From NCBI RefSeq assembly GCF_029436685.1, contig NZ_JAROCY010000019.1:20550-84549 (forward strand): DNA of 64,000 nucleotides, read 5' to 3'. The notes below the pieces were generated by a model, which worked only from the letters and a program-made list of their open reading frames with translations, had not been told where the DNA came from and made no database searches. Origin of the DNA: Novosphingobium cyanobacteriorum. Its GTDB lineage: Bacteria; Pseudomonadota; Alphaproteobacteria; Sphingomonadales; Sphingomonadaceae. Position 1 is the first letter of the stretch, and every line of letters starts with the position of its first letter. Shown in pieces: positions 18,122 through 27,144 of the stretch. Position numbers and translations under genes: made by a program.

Positions 18122-18487
18122 GTGGATTTTCTGCCTGACGGCGGCCAGTGTGGCGGCATGACAGGAGACGAGATGAGCAGACGACCCCGCCGGAACCACA
18201 GTCCGGCGTTCAAGGCGAAGGTGGCGCTGGCCGCCGTGAAGGGTGAGAAGACGCTGGCCGAGCTGGCGCAGTTGTTCGACGTACACCCGAACCAGATCAC
18301 GACGTGGCGCACGCAGTTGCTGGAAGGGGCGGCCGGAGTTTTCGGCGCAGACAGCGCCGCGGAAGCGGCCGAGCCGGCGGTCGACGTGAAGACACTGCAC
18401 GCCAAGATCGGCGAGTTGACGCTGGCGAACGATTTTTTGGCCAGCGCGCTCGGCAAGGCAGGACTGTTGCCGAGCGCAAAACGATGA
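18122..18487 (+). CDS. IS3-B transposase OrfA
   Basis: Helix-turn-helix protein of the transposase_8 type: MSRRPRRNHSPAFKAKVALA, then KTLAELAQLFDVHPNQITTW and a zipper-like tail (HAKIGELTLANDFLASAL). The functional start is probably the ATG at 18173 (MSRRPRRN), preceded by GGAGACGAG. The stop overlaps the orfB start (ATGA). The orfB frame stays open upstream of its ATG, consistent with a -1 frameshift fusion. Confidence 0.85.
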   Translation: MDFLPDGGQCGGMTGDEMSRRPRRNHSPAFKAKVALAAVKGEKTLAELAQLFDVHPNQITTWRTQLLEGAAGVFGADSAAEAAEPAVDVKTLHAKIGELTLANDFLASALGKAGLLPSAKR

Positions 18488-19311
18488 TCGACCGTTCGCA
18501 CAGCCTGCCTGTGGCGCGGCAGGCACGGGAACTGGGGATCAGCCGGGGCAGCGTCTACTATCTGCCCCGGCCGGTGCCGGAGACCGATCTGGCGATCATG
18601 CGGCGGATCGACGAGTTGCATCTGGAGGTTCCCTTCGCGGGCAGCCGGATGCTGCGCGATCTGCTACGGCAGGACGGCATCGAGATCGGCCGTTGCCACG
18701 TTGCGACACTGATGAAGCGGATGGCGATCGAGGCGCTCGACCGCCGTCCGAACACCTCGAAGCCGGCGCCGGGGCACAAGATCTACCCCTATCTGCTGCG
18801 CAAGCTGCCGATCGTGCGGCCCAATCAGGTCTGGGCGACGGATATCAGCTACATCCCGATGGCAAAGGGCTTCGTCTATCTCGTCGCCATCGTAGACTGG
18901 TTCAGCCGGAAGGTGCTCGCTCACCGGGTGTCGATCACGATGGAAGCCGACTTCTGCGTCGAGGCGCTTGAGGAAGCGCTGGCCCGCTACGGCAAGCCGG
19001 AGATTTTCAACACCGACCAAGGCAGCCAGTTCACGTCGCTCGCCTTCACCAGCGTGCTCCTGCGCGAAAAGATCGCCATCAGCATGGATGGTCGGGGTGC
19101 CTGGCGCGACAACGTCGTGGTCGAGCGACTGTGGCGTTCCGTTAAATACGAGGAGGTCTACCTGCACGCCTACGGCACGGTCAGCGAAGCGCGGGCTTCG
19201 ATCCGCCGTTACCTGGGCTTCTACAACGCGAGGCGCCCCCATTCGAGCCTCGGTGCAAAGACCCCGGATCAGGCATATTTTGACAACCTGCCCGTGGCGA
19301 TGGCAGCATGA
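18484..19311 (+). CDS. IS3-B transposase OrfB
   Basis: 275-residue DDE transposase with HTH_21 (VPFAGSRMLRDLLRQDG), rve core NQVWATDISYIP (first Asp), IFNTDQGSQFTS (second Asp) and the third acidic residue in DNVVVERLWRSVKYEEVYL. It ends with the usual YNARRPHSSLGAKTPDQAYF. Appears intact, so this element may still be mobile. Confidence 0.9.
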   Translation: MIDRSHSLPVARQARELGISRGSVYYLPRPVPETDLAIMRRIDELHLEVPFAGSRMLRDLLRQDGIEIGRCHVATLMKRMAIEALDRRPNTSKPAPGHKIYPYLLRKLPIVRPNQVWATDISYIPMAKGFVYLVAIVDWFSRKVLAHRVSITMEADFCVEALEEALARYGKPEIFNTDQGSQFTSLAFTSVLLREKIAISMDGRGAWRDNVVVERLWRSVKYEEVYLHAYGTVSEARASIRRYLGFYNARRPHSSLGAKTPDQAYFDNLPVAMAA

Positions 19312-19319
19312 TTTCGGCC

Positions 19320-19380
19320 GCCGATATTGGGCCTCTCTCCGGTCGGGCTACGCCCGCCCTGCGTGACGCCCAATATCGGC
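19320..19380. repeat. Stem-loop after IS3-B orfB
   Basis: GCCGATATTGGGC (19320-19332) pairs exactly with GCCCAATATCGGC (19368-19380), and an inner CGGGC/GCCCG pair extends the structure. It lies just after orfB within the IS end and could terminate transposase transcription in both directions. Confidence 0.7.
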
Positions 19381-19463
19381 AATTCAGGAAAGCAACCTGG
19401 CGGACGATCCACTTATCGAGCTCCGATCTCTGTTCAGACCAACCCGGCCACTTCTCTGCACTG

Positions 19464-20312
19464 CTACCCAACCTTGGACCGCTCGGGTCTAGAGTTTCCC
19501 GCCTGATCCGGGTCCGGAGGGCTGGTGGCTCCGGTCGGGTTTGCCAGCATGATCGGGGGGATATTCCCGATCGCGCTGTGCGGTCGCTCTTCGTTGTAGT
19601 GTCTACGCCAGCGGTGCAGCTTCTCGCAAGCGTCTTCCAGTGACAGGAACCAGTGCGTGTTCACGCATTCGCTGCGTAGCTTGCTGTTGAACGCCTCGAT
19701 GAAGGCGTTGTCCGTCGGCTTGCCAGGCCGCGAGAAGTCGAGCGTCACACCCCTCTGATAAGCCCATAGATCCATGTCTCGCGAGACGAACTCGCTGCCA
19801 TTGTCCACCCTGATGGTCTTCGGATAGCCAACCTTGCGGCAGGTCCGATCGAGCGTGGCCACGACGTCCTCGCCGCGGTAGCTGAACCGCGCGTCGATCA
19901 CCGGCGAGAACCGGCTGAACGTGTCGACCACGGTCAGGATCCGCAGCTTGCGGCCCGTCGCAAGCTGATCATGGGCGAAGTCCATGGCCCACACATCGTT
20001 GTGACGGACCGCCGGTGCGCGATCCTCCCGCAGCTTCGCCTTCACCCGCCGCTTGGGCGTCTTGTTGCGCAGCTGCAGACCCAACTCCCTGTAAAGCCTG
20101 TAAACCTTCTTGGCGTTCACAACCCAGCCTTCTCGGCGAAGGATGTGATAGACGCGGCGGTAGCCGTAGCGGACGTGTGTCTCGCAGATGGCTTTGATCC
20201 GCTTCTTGATCGCGGCCGGATCGGTGCGACGGGACTTGTAGTGGTAGCTCGAGGTGTCGAACGGCAGGACCTTGCAAGCCCTCCGGATTGACACGCCCCA
20301 GTCCGCCAGCAT
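19464..20312 (-). CDS. IS3-C transposase OrfB
   Basis: 282-residue DDE transposase of the IS3 family (IS407-like). HTH_21 is HVRYGYRRVYHILRREGW; the rve core has NDVWAMDFAHD, IRVDNGSEFVS and AFIEAFNSKLRSECV. The ORF's C-terminal extension past NIPPIMLANPTG is family-typical. The frame is open upstream of ATG 20312 and overlaps the orfA end, allowing frameshift expression. Confidence 0.9.
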   Translation of the reverse strand: MLADWGVSIRRACKVLPFDTSSYHYKSRRTDPAAIKKRIKAICETHVRYGYRRVYHILRREGWVVNAKKVYRLYRELGLQLRNKTPKRRVKAKLREDRAPAVRHNDVWAMDFAHDQLATGRKLRILTVVDTFSRFSPVIDARFSYRGEDVVATLDRTCRKVGYPKTIRVDNGSEFVSRDMDLWAYQRGVTLDFSRPGKPTDNAFIEAFNSKLRSECVNTHWFLSLEDACEKLHRWRRHYNEERPHSAIGNIPPIMLANPTGATSPPDPDQAGNSRPERSKVG

Positions 20313-20660
20313 CCCGCCGACCAGCTCACGCTTCCGATCCGGCCTCAGAGCTTTCGGCGCACGATATCCTGCAGCATCTCCCGGTCGAGCGTCAGGTCAG
20401 CCACGATCCTCTTGAGGCGGCCATTTTCCTCCTCCAGTTCACGCAGCCGCCGCATCTCCGTCGGCAACAACCCTGCGTATTTCTTCTTCCAGTTGAAGTA
20501 GGTCGCCTGGCTGATCCCAGCCTTCCGGCAGACCTCCGCAACCGGTGTTCCTTCCTCGCCCTGCTTGATGACAAACGCCTTCTGCGCGTCCGTAAATTTC
20601 GATGCCTTCATGCCACGCCTCCTTGCCCAGCCAAGGAAATCTGAGGCCGAAAACTCTAGC
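19489..20660 (-). mobile_element. IS3-family element IS3-C
   Basis: Imperfect terminal repeats CTAGAGTTTCCCGCCT (left, 19489 onward) and, reversed, CTAGAGTTTTCGGCCT (right, ending about 20660) bound orfA and orfB. The element is about 1.17 kb and abuts an IS5-type transposase remnant on its right. Ends are approximate because no target duplication is evident; the orfB stop lies slightly outside the left repeat as drawn, so the true left end may be further left. Confidence 0.65.
20345..20611 (-). CDS. IS3-C transposase OrfA
   Basis: 88-residue helix-turn-helix protein: MKASKFTDAQKAFVIKQGEE, VCRKAGISQATYFNWKKKY and a heptad segment (LRELEEENGRLKRIVADLTLD). It has the standard size and motif order of IS3 OrfA. 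Its stop lies 33 bases upstream of the orfB ATG, in an overlapping open frame. Confidence 0.88.
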   Translation of the reverse strand: MKASKFTDAQKAFVIKQGEEGTPVAEVCRKAGISQATYFNWKKKYAGLLPTEMRRLRELEEENGRLKRIVADLTLDREMLQDIVRRKL

Positions 20661-20675
20661 TCAAAACGATCCAGT

Positions 20676-21068
20676 TTTCAGGTGGCAGAGCACCTCGTTG
20701 ACGCTGACGGTCGTCCCGTCGCCCTGCGACTGACCGGCGGCCAGGTCCACGACAGAAAGGAAGCCGATGCCCTGCTGGAGGCCATGCCGGAGGGGGCAAC
20801 CCTGCTCGGTGACAAGGGATACGACAGCAACGCCATCCGTGAAGCTGCCGCCGACAAGAACGCTTGGGCCAACATTCCATCGCGGTCCAACCGCAAGCAA
20901 CGGTTCGCCTTCTCTGGCTGGCTTTATCGGCAGCGCAATCTCGTCGAACGCTTCTTCAACCGTATCAAGCACTTCCGGGGCATCGCCACTCGCTATTACA
21001 AATGCCCCGAAAACTACCTCGCCGCAGCCAAACTCATCTGCGCCCGCATCTGGTGCTCAGCAAAATGA
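20676..21068 (+). pseudogene. IS5-family transposase, C-terminal remnant
   Basis: About 130 codons of an IS5-type DDE transposase: HLVDADGRPVALRLTGGQVHD (with the acidic D), LLGDKGYDSNAIR (second acid) and NLVERFFNRIKHFRGIATRY (third acid plus YREK-like region), ending ICARIWCSAK. The N-terminal half is missing; the IS3-C element ends just upstream and probably caused or marks the truncation. Confidence 0.75.
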
Positions 21069-21179
21069 GTCTACGCCCAAATTAACTCGACGCGCTGCTG
21101 CCTTGGAACTGGTGCCAATCAGCGCGCAATTGCCGCCTGATCGAAACACGCTCCAGCCTTCGGCGTATACTAACTATAT

Positions 21180-22418
21180 TCAAGAGGCTGATTGGGTTTG
21201 GATCCTAGCGTAAGCATCGGCCATACTTTGCCCTGCAGACCCCCACGTATACTTCTCGACGATCGCCCGCCCACGCTCACCAATCAACCCAAGTTCCGCC
21301 TCGGGCATCCCAGCAAGCTCTTCAAGAGTGCACGCTAGTGCATTGATATCATTGGAGGCGACAAGACGACCTGCGTCTTTCTCTCGCAACTCCTGCCAAG
21401 GCGTCTCCTCTGTTGTTACCACTGGGACACTACACGCCAGCGCTTCAGCGATGGCGATACCAAAATTCTCAAAGAAGCTGGGGAGGCAAAAGATATCAGC
21501 TGCGGCAAAGGCTGATCGCTTTCGTTCCCCTGCAACGTGTCCCAACCAATGCACAGACGATTTGAACTCGACAGGTACTAGGGCCTCAAGTTCACGCTGG
21601 TAACTAGCTTCTTCAGGTTGACCTGCCATAATCAAGTTCCAACCCCTATGCGCCAACCCAGCTGTCAACCACGCACGGATAACTCCTTCTGGGTTCTTCC
21701 GAGGATGGAGACGTGATAGAAAGAGAATGACCCTAACATCGGGATCGATCCCAAGTCTTCGCTTCGCGTCAGGCGCTGACTCTAACATTGCACCCAACGT
21801 GAGATCGACGCCATTGGGGACAAGGGCGACGCGATCAAGTCCCACAAACTGCCCGAGTGCTTCCAGCTCCTTCTGATCGGTAGCATGAAGCAAACTAGCA
21901 TACCGTAATACGCCGCGGATGAAGCATGTCATGAAGACCGACTTCAGCATCCGGCTCTTCTTCAAAGATTCGGCATATAGCTCGGAGCGGGGAGATATGA
22001 CCAAGGGAATAGACCTGCGACGAGCTGCGCGATGTGCCGCTATTGTCGGGTGACCCCAGACGCTATGCACATGCACGATTCCGGCGCCACTATCACTAAT
22101 GACCTTATCCAGCAGACCAGCCAGCTCGAAGGAACCATAGCCGATCGGTGTCCCCGCTGGGAGGGCCTTGAACCACGGCTCATTGGCCTTTTCGATCAAA
22201 GAATTTCGCGCATCCGAACGATCGACGCTCACGAAAATCGGATCAAAGCCAAGAGGCTTCATCGCCAAGGCCAGCGACGGCACCGAGACTGCTGGACCGC
22301 CGTAGCTCGTGTCCAACGAGGGCACTACATGAACAACCTTCAAAACACCATCCTGAGTTAGTGGCAGCCGAACCGCTGTACTACCTGCGAGGGACCACAA
22401 GCCAACGATCGGATTCAT
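21180..22418 (-). CDS. GT4 glycosyltransferase (last gene of fucose-EPS operon)
   Basis: GT-B fold transferase of family GT4. The N-terminal part begins KVVHVVPSLDTSYGGPAVSV; the C-terminal donor-binding half has FLSRLHPRKNPEGVIRAW, the EX7E-like segment SFFENFGIAIAEALACSVPVV and VTTEETPW. It adds one sugar to the lipid-linked repeat unit on the cytoplasmic side. ATG 22418 leaves a seven-base gap after the upstream stop; GTG 22442 would overlap it. Neither has a strong ribosome site, and the first 25 residues are not conserved-looking. Donor and acceptor are not predictable from sequence. Confidence 0.85.
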   Translation of the reverse strand: MNPIVGLWSLAGSTAVRLPLTQDGVLKVVHVVPSLDTSYGGPAVSVPSLALAMKPLGFDPIFVSVDRSDARNSLIEKANEPWFKALPAGTPIGYGSFELAGLLDKVISDSGAGIVHVHSVWGHPTIAAHRAARRRSIPLVISPRSELYAESLKKSRMLKSVFMTCFIRGVLRYASLLHATDQKELEALGQFVGLDRVALVPNGVDLTLGAMLESAPDAKRRLGIDPDVRVILFLSRLHPRKNPEGVIRAWLTAGLAHRGWNLIMAGQPEEASYQRELEALVPVEFKSSVHWLGHVAGERKRSAFAAADIFCLPSFFENFGIAIAEALACSVPVVTTEETPWQELREKDAGRLVASNDINALACTLEELAGMPEAELGLIGERGRAIVEKYTWGSAGQSMADAYARIQTQSAS

Positions 22419-22425
22419 TGACAAA

Positions 22426-23532
22426 CTAGCCTGACAGTGCACTCATCAGGCGATCGAAGTTTACTCTGAAGTTATCATGCGAATAGCGGCTGAGGACCTT
22501 CTTCCTCCCTTTTTCCGCCATGCTCGTCGATAGATCCCTATCGAGCAACAGGCGCGAGAGCGCACCAGCCAAGGCATCGGTGTCTTGAGGATCAACGGTA
22601 ATCCCGTCGACTCCGTCTTCGATCACTTCTGCCGCCGCGCCGAACTGCGAACCGACAACGGGCAATCCTCTCAGCCAAGCTTCTAGAAAGACGATCCCAA
22701 AACCTTCCTTAGATGAAGGGAGAGCGAACACGGCCGCTTGCCGAAACAGATCGGCCAATACAGAATCCGAAACAGACCCAAGGAATTCAACATTGTCACT
22801 GACTCCACAGGAATCTGCGACCCCCCTCAATTCCGGCAAGAGTTCACCATCACCAACTACAACCAGCCGAGAATCGGGCACATTCTCCAGGACCTTGGGC
22901 AAAGATTTGATCAGCTTATCTATATGCTTGCCACGCTCGGTTATAGCCAAGCGGGATACAGCAAGAATGATAGGGCTGCTTCGCTTGGCATTCTCTCGAT
23001 CCGTGACATCTACCGCGTTAGGAAACAGACTGAATTGTTCCAATTTCAGTCCAAAAGCCCGCGCCATGAGCCCTTGAGAATAAACGCTTACAATGGCAAT
23101 TTTATCGATCGCCGCGCGGAGTGCCGATGGCTCCCACCGTCGAGGTCTTCGATAAGAAGGATCACCCCATACCTCAACGCCGTGAGCAAACAGAACGGTA
23201 CGCCGACTGGGTCGCAAAGCGCGAAACAAAACTGCCAGTGGAAGCAGATTGATATGCCCCAAAACAAGAATGTCAGTCTTGGGCAAACTGCGGATGAATT
23301 GCGTCACAAACAACCATCTGCTTCCAGCACAACCAACAAAAGACCCCGCCGGCAACCCATAATGATCTGGAACGCACTTCCAATCACCTAGCATGATCAC
23401 CTTCGACCCGCAGTGGCCTTCATTCAGCACGTCAATAACGCGCCGATTGAAACGCTGAATCCCACCATGTGCACCAAACGCACCTAACCCAATGAAGGTA
23501 ACATTAAGGCGCCTCCTATTCGGCTCGTCCAT
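22426..23532 (-). CDS. GT4 glycosyltransferase
   Basis: 368-residue GT-B transferase. Signs are VTFIGLGAFGAHGGIQRFNRRV (N-terminal Rossmann start with the GGI-Q acceptor loop), ILAVSRLAITERGKHIDKLIK (donor half), VVVGDGELLPEL and the EX7E motif in SKEGFGIVFLEAWLRGLPVV. The frame opens at 23595, but ATG 23532 follows AAGGGGG and begins MDEPNRRRLNVTFIG; it overlaps the flippase 3' end by 17 bases, showing tight coupling. Role: one glycosidic bond of the repeat unit; specificity unknown. Confidence 0.88.
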   Translation of the reverse strand: MDEPNRRRLNVTFIGLGAFGAHGGIQRFNRRVIDVLNEGHCGSKVIMLGDWKCVPDHYGLPAGSFVGCAGSRWLFVTQFIRSLPKTDILVLGHINLLPLAVLFRALRPSRRTVLFAHGVEVWGDPSYRRPRRWEPSALRAAIDKIAIVSVYSQGLMARAFGLKLEQFSLFPNAVDVTDRENAKRSSPIILAVSRLAITERGKHIDKLIKSLPKVLENVPDSRLVVVGDGELLPELRGVADSCGVSDNVEFLGSVSDSVLADLFRQAAVFALPSSKEGFGIVFLEAWLRGLPVVGSQFGAAAEVIEDGVDGITVDPQDTDALAGALSRLLLDRDLSTSMAEKGRKKVLSRYSHDNFRVNFDRLMSALSG

Positions 23533-24835
23533 GTAGAACCCCCTTTGCCAATGCGGAATGCAAGACTCGGAAACAAACCATGACCATCCCGACATTCACC
23601 GCAACCAGTATTGCAGCGACCCCGTTGATTCCGAATTTTGGCGCTGCCGCAAAAGACATCAGCATGCCCAGCAAGCTTAATAGAGCCAAGATGTAGGTCA
23701 CCAGTACGTGCCTATTTATCGATGAAAGCGGAGTAAATAAAGATGTCCAGATCATCTCCAAAGCCACAGCGCAAAGCATCAGTTCCGCAAAAGGATGTAC
23801 AAACTCAACCTTCCCGTGAGTGAATAATTTCAAAACCAAAGGCCCTAATAGGACCATCGATAGAGAATAGAATCCCACCAAGGACACTGCTACTATCGCA
23901 TGAAACTTATATAGATTGAAAAACGAACGCGTATCACCGTTACCAGCGAGAGATGAGTACTCCGCAACAAACGCGTTATTGAACATATTTGCAGCGGAAG
24001 TACCAACTCGTACGAGTGTTCTTGTGGTGGAAAAAACCACTACCATTAACGGCCCCTTGACCGCGCCCAAGAGCACCACAGGCCCTTGTATCAGTACGGC
24101 CTGGCTAATCGGCACCAACATGTAGGCCAAAGCTGGCTTCGCCAACCTTCTAACCTCCTGCAAGCTCGCAGACCTCGTGCCCAGCTTAAGCCACGGAGAT
24201 AGTCGTTTCATCTGCACATAGGATATTGCGATGAATGTGACTCTAGAAGCCAAGCCGAAAAAAGCAATTACGGCGAAATTATGCGAGAAAATCGCCGCCA
24301 CCCCGTAGGCAACACTCTCTGCCAGACGAGAGGTTGCTGCAAGAACAGCCTCCGTCGCAGGTCTATTCTCGCAACGCACCCCGGCGCAAATAAGAAGGAA
24401 ATATTGATATAGAATAACATTGACCACCATTTCAAATGTGGCAATCTTTATTTCAGTTTCAGACGAAATGGAGATATTTAATGTTCGTGATAAGTCAAAT
24501 GATAATATAGATAATATTATTGCCAATATCAAAAAAGGCATTATTACGTTTATTAGCGAAAATACGCTCTGAAATGTCTCGAGGGCTATATCTTTTCGAC
24601 CCGATGAGACCGCAATCGTCATCTCGTTTTTTGCTACGAACGTGAAACCGAAGTCGCTGAAAGTAAGAAATGTCGGAACCGCTGCGAGAACCAACCACGC
24701 ACCATACCGTTCCGGGCCCCAAACGCCCAACAGCAATGGCACCAAGGCAAGCTGGCAAACAATAGTGACCGCCTGGCTGTAGATCTGAGCCAGCAGGCTC
24801 CGTCCAAGGCGTTTGTTAGCTGCAAACCTGACCAT
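23516..24835 (-). CDS. Wzx-type polysaccharide flippase
   Basis: Polytopic protein of about 439 residues with some twelve to fourteen hydrophobic helices, of the polysaccharide-transporter/MATE-like superfamily. The start region RLGRSLLAQIYSQAVTIVCQ and LLGVWGPERYGAWLVLAAVP are typical of Wzx. It would move the lipid-linked oligosaccharide across the inner membrane for polymerisation. ATG 24835 lies four bases after the upstream stop; the frame is open to 24874. The middle is AT-rich, as is common for wzx genes. Confidence 0.88.
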   Translation of the reverse strand: MVRFAANKRLGRSLLAQIYSQAVTIVCQLALVPLLLGVWGPERYGAWLVLAAVPTFLTFSDFGFTFVAKNEMTIAVSSGRKDIALETFQSVFSLINVIMPFLILAIILSILSFDLSRTLNISISSETEIKIATFEMVVNVILYQYFLLICAGVRCENRPATEAVLAATSRLAESVAYGVAAIFSHNFAVIAFFGLASRVTFIAISYVQMKRLSPWLKLGTRSASLQEVRRLAKPALAYMLVPISQAVLIQGPVVLLGAVKGPLMVVVFSTTRTLVRVGTSAANMFNNAFVAEYSSLAGNGDTRSFFNLYKFHAIVAVSLVGFYSLSMVLLGPLVLKLFTHGKVEFVHPFAELMLCAVALEMIWTSLFTPLSSINRHVLVTYILALLSLLGMLMSFAAAPKFGINGVAAILVAVNVGMVMVCFRVLHSALAKGVLHGRAE

Positions 24836-24839
24836 GCCA

Positions 24840-26099
24840 TCAACGCTCGTGATCAACTCGTGACGCGGCCGCACGTGGTTCGGAGGTCAACTCGGCAAGC
24901 GCGCGTTCAAATTCCTGCAAAATTGCTTGACGCCCCCAGCGCTCCACTGCCCGTTTGCGGGCCGCTCGCCCGGCGTGAATGCGCCATTCCTCGGCGTCGA
25001 GCAGCTGACCTATAGCGGACGCAAAGCTTCCAGACTCTCCAGGGGGCGTGACAACACCACAGTCTCCCACCTCGTTCGCCAATCCCGTCCCTGGAGCTGC
25101 GGTCGCAACAATCGGCCGGCCAGACGCTAGCATATTGGTCAGTTTCGAAGGCAAGACCAAATCTGCAGCCTCAGCGATCTGAGGAAGGAGATGAACTGTG
25201 GCCATGGAGAGAAGTTCAGATAGCCGCTCGCGAGGTTGTAAATCATGAAATTGAATATTGTCAAGATCAGAAGATATATCTTCGAGCCTATGCCGATTAG
25301 TTCCGTTCCCGCAGACAATAAAAATGAGATCCTTCCTGGAAGATAACATTCTGGCGGCATCAACTACAATTTCAATACCCTGCTTATTTGCAATATTACC
25401 AGAGTAAAGCGCAACATACTTTCGATCAATGCCCCACTCATCAAAGTATAATGACCTGCGGTCAAGTGGAGCCACCTCTTCGAGGTTGGCCCAGTTGCGA
25501 AACTCTACAACACGATCCTGCTCAACTCCCTTCTCAAGAAGTCGCGCACACATTTGTGGAGAGATCGTGCTAATCTTATCGGCATGCATCATCCACTTTT
25601 CAAATTTCTTTGCAGCAGAACCAACCATTCCGTCCTCTAGCAACAGTCCGGTTGCGAAAGCCGCTTCAACTTCGAAATCCTGGACGTGGAGCCAAAGTTT
25701 GGCGCCTGCCCTCTGCGCCGCATCTCTAGCTGCCGTGACGGATATCAAGGATGGCGCAATGGCAATAACTACGTCTGGTTTTGACAATCGCGCTTCGGTT
25801 GCAACCGCGAGTCGCGCACTGGCTGCGAAGCTGGCGTGATGTGCAAGACGACGCCAACCATTCGGCCTTGCCGGAATATAGGTTGGCACTCGAACGACGC
25901 GAACCCCATTCTCGATTGATACACACCGACGACGGCTATCATAGCCTGGTTTCACCTTCCAATCCGGATAGTAGGGAGGGGCGCAAATTACGGTGACTGC
26001 ATGGCCTTTCTCGACGAGAAACTCTGCCATCCCTGCTGTATACGGGCCAATACCGACCATTTCTGGAGCGTAGTTGATACCTACGACGAGGACGTTCAT
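24840..26099 (-). CDS. WcaI-like GT4 glycosyltransferase
   Basis: Family of the colanic-acid transferase WcaI: MNVLVVGINYAPEMVGIGPY, GHAVTVICAPPYYPDWKV, KLWLHVQDFEVEAAFATGLL and the C-terminal donor region with AEAADLVLPSKLTNMLASGRPIVAT. WcaI homologues commonly follow fcl in fucose-containing EPS loci, as here. ATG 26099 is preferred over the open frame start at 26162 because M-N-V-L-V-V-G is the family's N-terminus. Exact sugar unknown; fucosyl transfer is possible in view of the neighbours. Confidence 0.88.
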   Translation of the reverse strand: MNVLVVGINYAPEMVGIGPYTAGMAEFLVEKGHAVTVICAPPYYPDWKVKPGYDSRRRCVSIENGVRVVRVPTYIPARPNGWRRLAHHASFAASARLAVATEARLSKPDVVIAIAPSLISVTAARDAAQRAGAKLWLHVQDFEVEAAFATGLLLEDGMVGSAAKKFEKWMMHADKISTISPQMCARLLEKGVEQDRVVEFRNWANLEEVAPLDRRSLYFDEWGIDRKYVALYSGNIANKQGIEIVVDAARMLSSRKDLIFIVCGNGTNRHRLEDISSDLDNIQFHDLQPRERLSELLSMATVHLLPQIAEAADLVLPSKLTNMLASGRPIVATAAPGTGLANEVGDCGVVTPPGESGSFASAIGQLLDAEEWRIHAGRAARKRAVERWGRQAILQEFERALAELTSEPRAAASRVDHER

Positions 26100-26193
26100 C
26101 TGGCCACTTTCGAGATTCTTGGCATGGCGCTCCGACGTTTGCCGCTTTCCAATCTGATCCAAGCAGTCGTGCTTGAGGGATCAGTTTTGTCCG

Positions 26194-27135
26194 TCACGCC
26201 AAGGTCGCTTGGTACCAGTCGTACGTTTCCTGTACACCACGATTAAGATTTATTTTGGGAGCCCAACCCATGGAAGTCAGTCTGCTAGAGTCCATTAGCT
26301 TTCGTGGCGTGCCATCAGGGCGCGTCGTATCGAAGCGTACCTGACCGGCAAATCCAGTGACCTGAGCGATCAGGGATGCCAACTCGGCGATCGTGACATC
26401 CTTCCCATATCCGACATTGATGTGACTGAGCATCGGAGTGGTATGAGCTTCATAAGTCTCCCGATCCAAGCCAAACACAAACAGGGAAGCGTCGGCCATG
26501 TCGTCGACGTGGAGGAACTCGCGCAAGGGGTTCCCCGTCCCCCAGATCACGACTTCCTTTGCGCCGGTCACTACCGCCTCGTGGAATCTCCGGATCAGTG
26601 CAGGCATTACATGACTGTTGTCAGGATGAAAGTTATCGCCTGGCCCGTATAAGTTGGTCGGCATCACGCTGCGATAATCAGTGCCGTACTGACGATTATA
26701 GCTCTCGCATAGCTTGATACCTGCAATCTTGGCGATGGCGTAAGGCTCATTGGTAGGTTCTAAAATACCCGTCAGGAGCGCCTGCTCGTCCATCGGCTGC
26801 GGCGCCGCCCGCGGATAAATGCAGGACGAGCCCAAAAACAACAGGCGCTGAACACCAGCCGCATAAGCTTGATGCACAACATTCGCTTCAATCATCAGAT
26901 TTTCATAGATAAACTCGGCCGGATACGTGTTGTTGGCGTGGATGCCGCCGACCTTGGCGGCAGCAAGGACCACGCCGTCGACCTTCTCGGCAACGAAAAA
27001 GTTCCTGACAGCTGCCTGATCAGTAAGGTCGAGTTCAGAATGAGTTCGGGTGACGATGTCGACGCCTCTTTCCTCAAGCTTGCGGCTGATCGCGCCGCCC
27101 ACCATGCCACGATGTCCTGCGACGTATACCCGCAT
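26194..27135 (-). CDS. fcl: GDP-L-fucose synthase
   Basis: NADPH-dependent epimerase/reductase that turns GDP-4-keto-6-deoxy-D-mannose into GDP-L-fucose. Extended SDR features: the nucleotide site VAGHRGMVGGAI (residues 4-15), the catalytic serine in LGSSCIYP, and the Y-x-x-x-K pair in YAIAKIAGIKLCESYNRQY. At 313 residues the length is standard. It starts nine bases after gmd ends, forming the usual gmd-fcl pair. Other name wcaG. Confidence 0.95.
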   Translation of the reverse strand: MRVYVAGHRGMVGGAISRKLEERGVDIVTRTHSELDLTDQAAVRNFFVAEKVDGVVLAAAKVGGIHANNTYPAEFIYENLMIEANVVHQAYAAGVQRLLFLGSSCIYPRAAPQPMDEQALLTGILEPTNEPYAIAKIAGIKLCESYNRQYGTDYRSVMPTNLYGPGDNFHPDNSHVMPALIRRFHEAVVTGAKEVVIWGTGNPLREFLHVDDMADASLFVFGLDRETYEAHTTPMLSHINVGYGKDVTIAELASLIAQVTGFAGQVRFDTTRPDGTPRKLMDSSRLTSMGWAPKINLNRGVQETYDWYQATLA

Positions 27136-27144
27136 TGAACTGCC

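Larger units (their letters stand above)
18116..19417 (+). mobile_element. IS3-family element IS3-B
   Basis: Ends carry a short inverted repeat: left GATAAGTGGATTTTCTGCC, right reversed GATAAGTGGATCGTCCGCC. Inside are orfA and orfB, coupled by ATGA. Size is about 1.3 kb. Target duplication not clear, so the exact ends may be off by a few bases. Confidence 0.75.
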
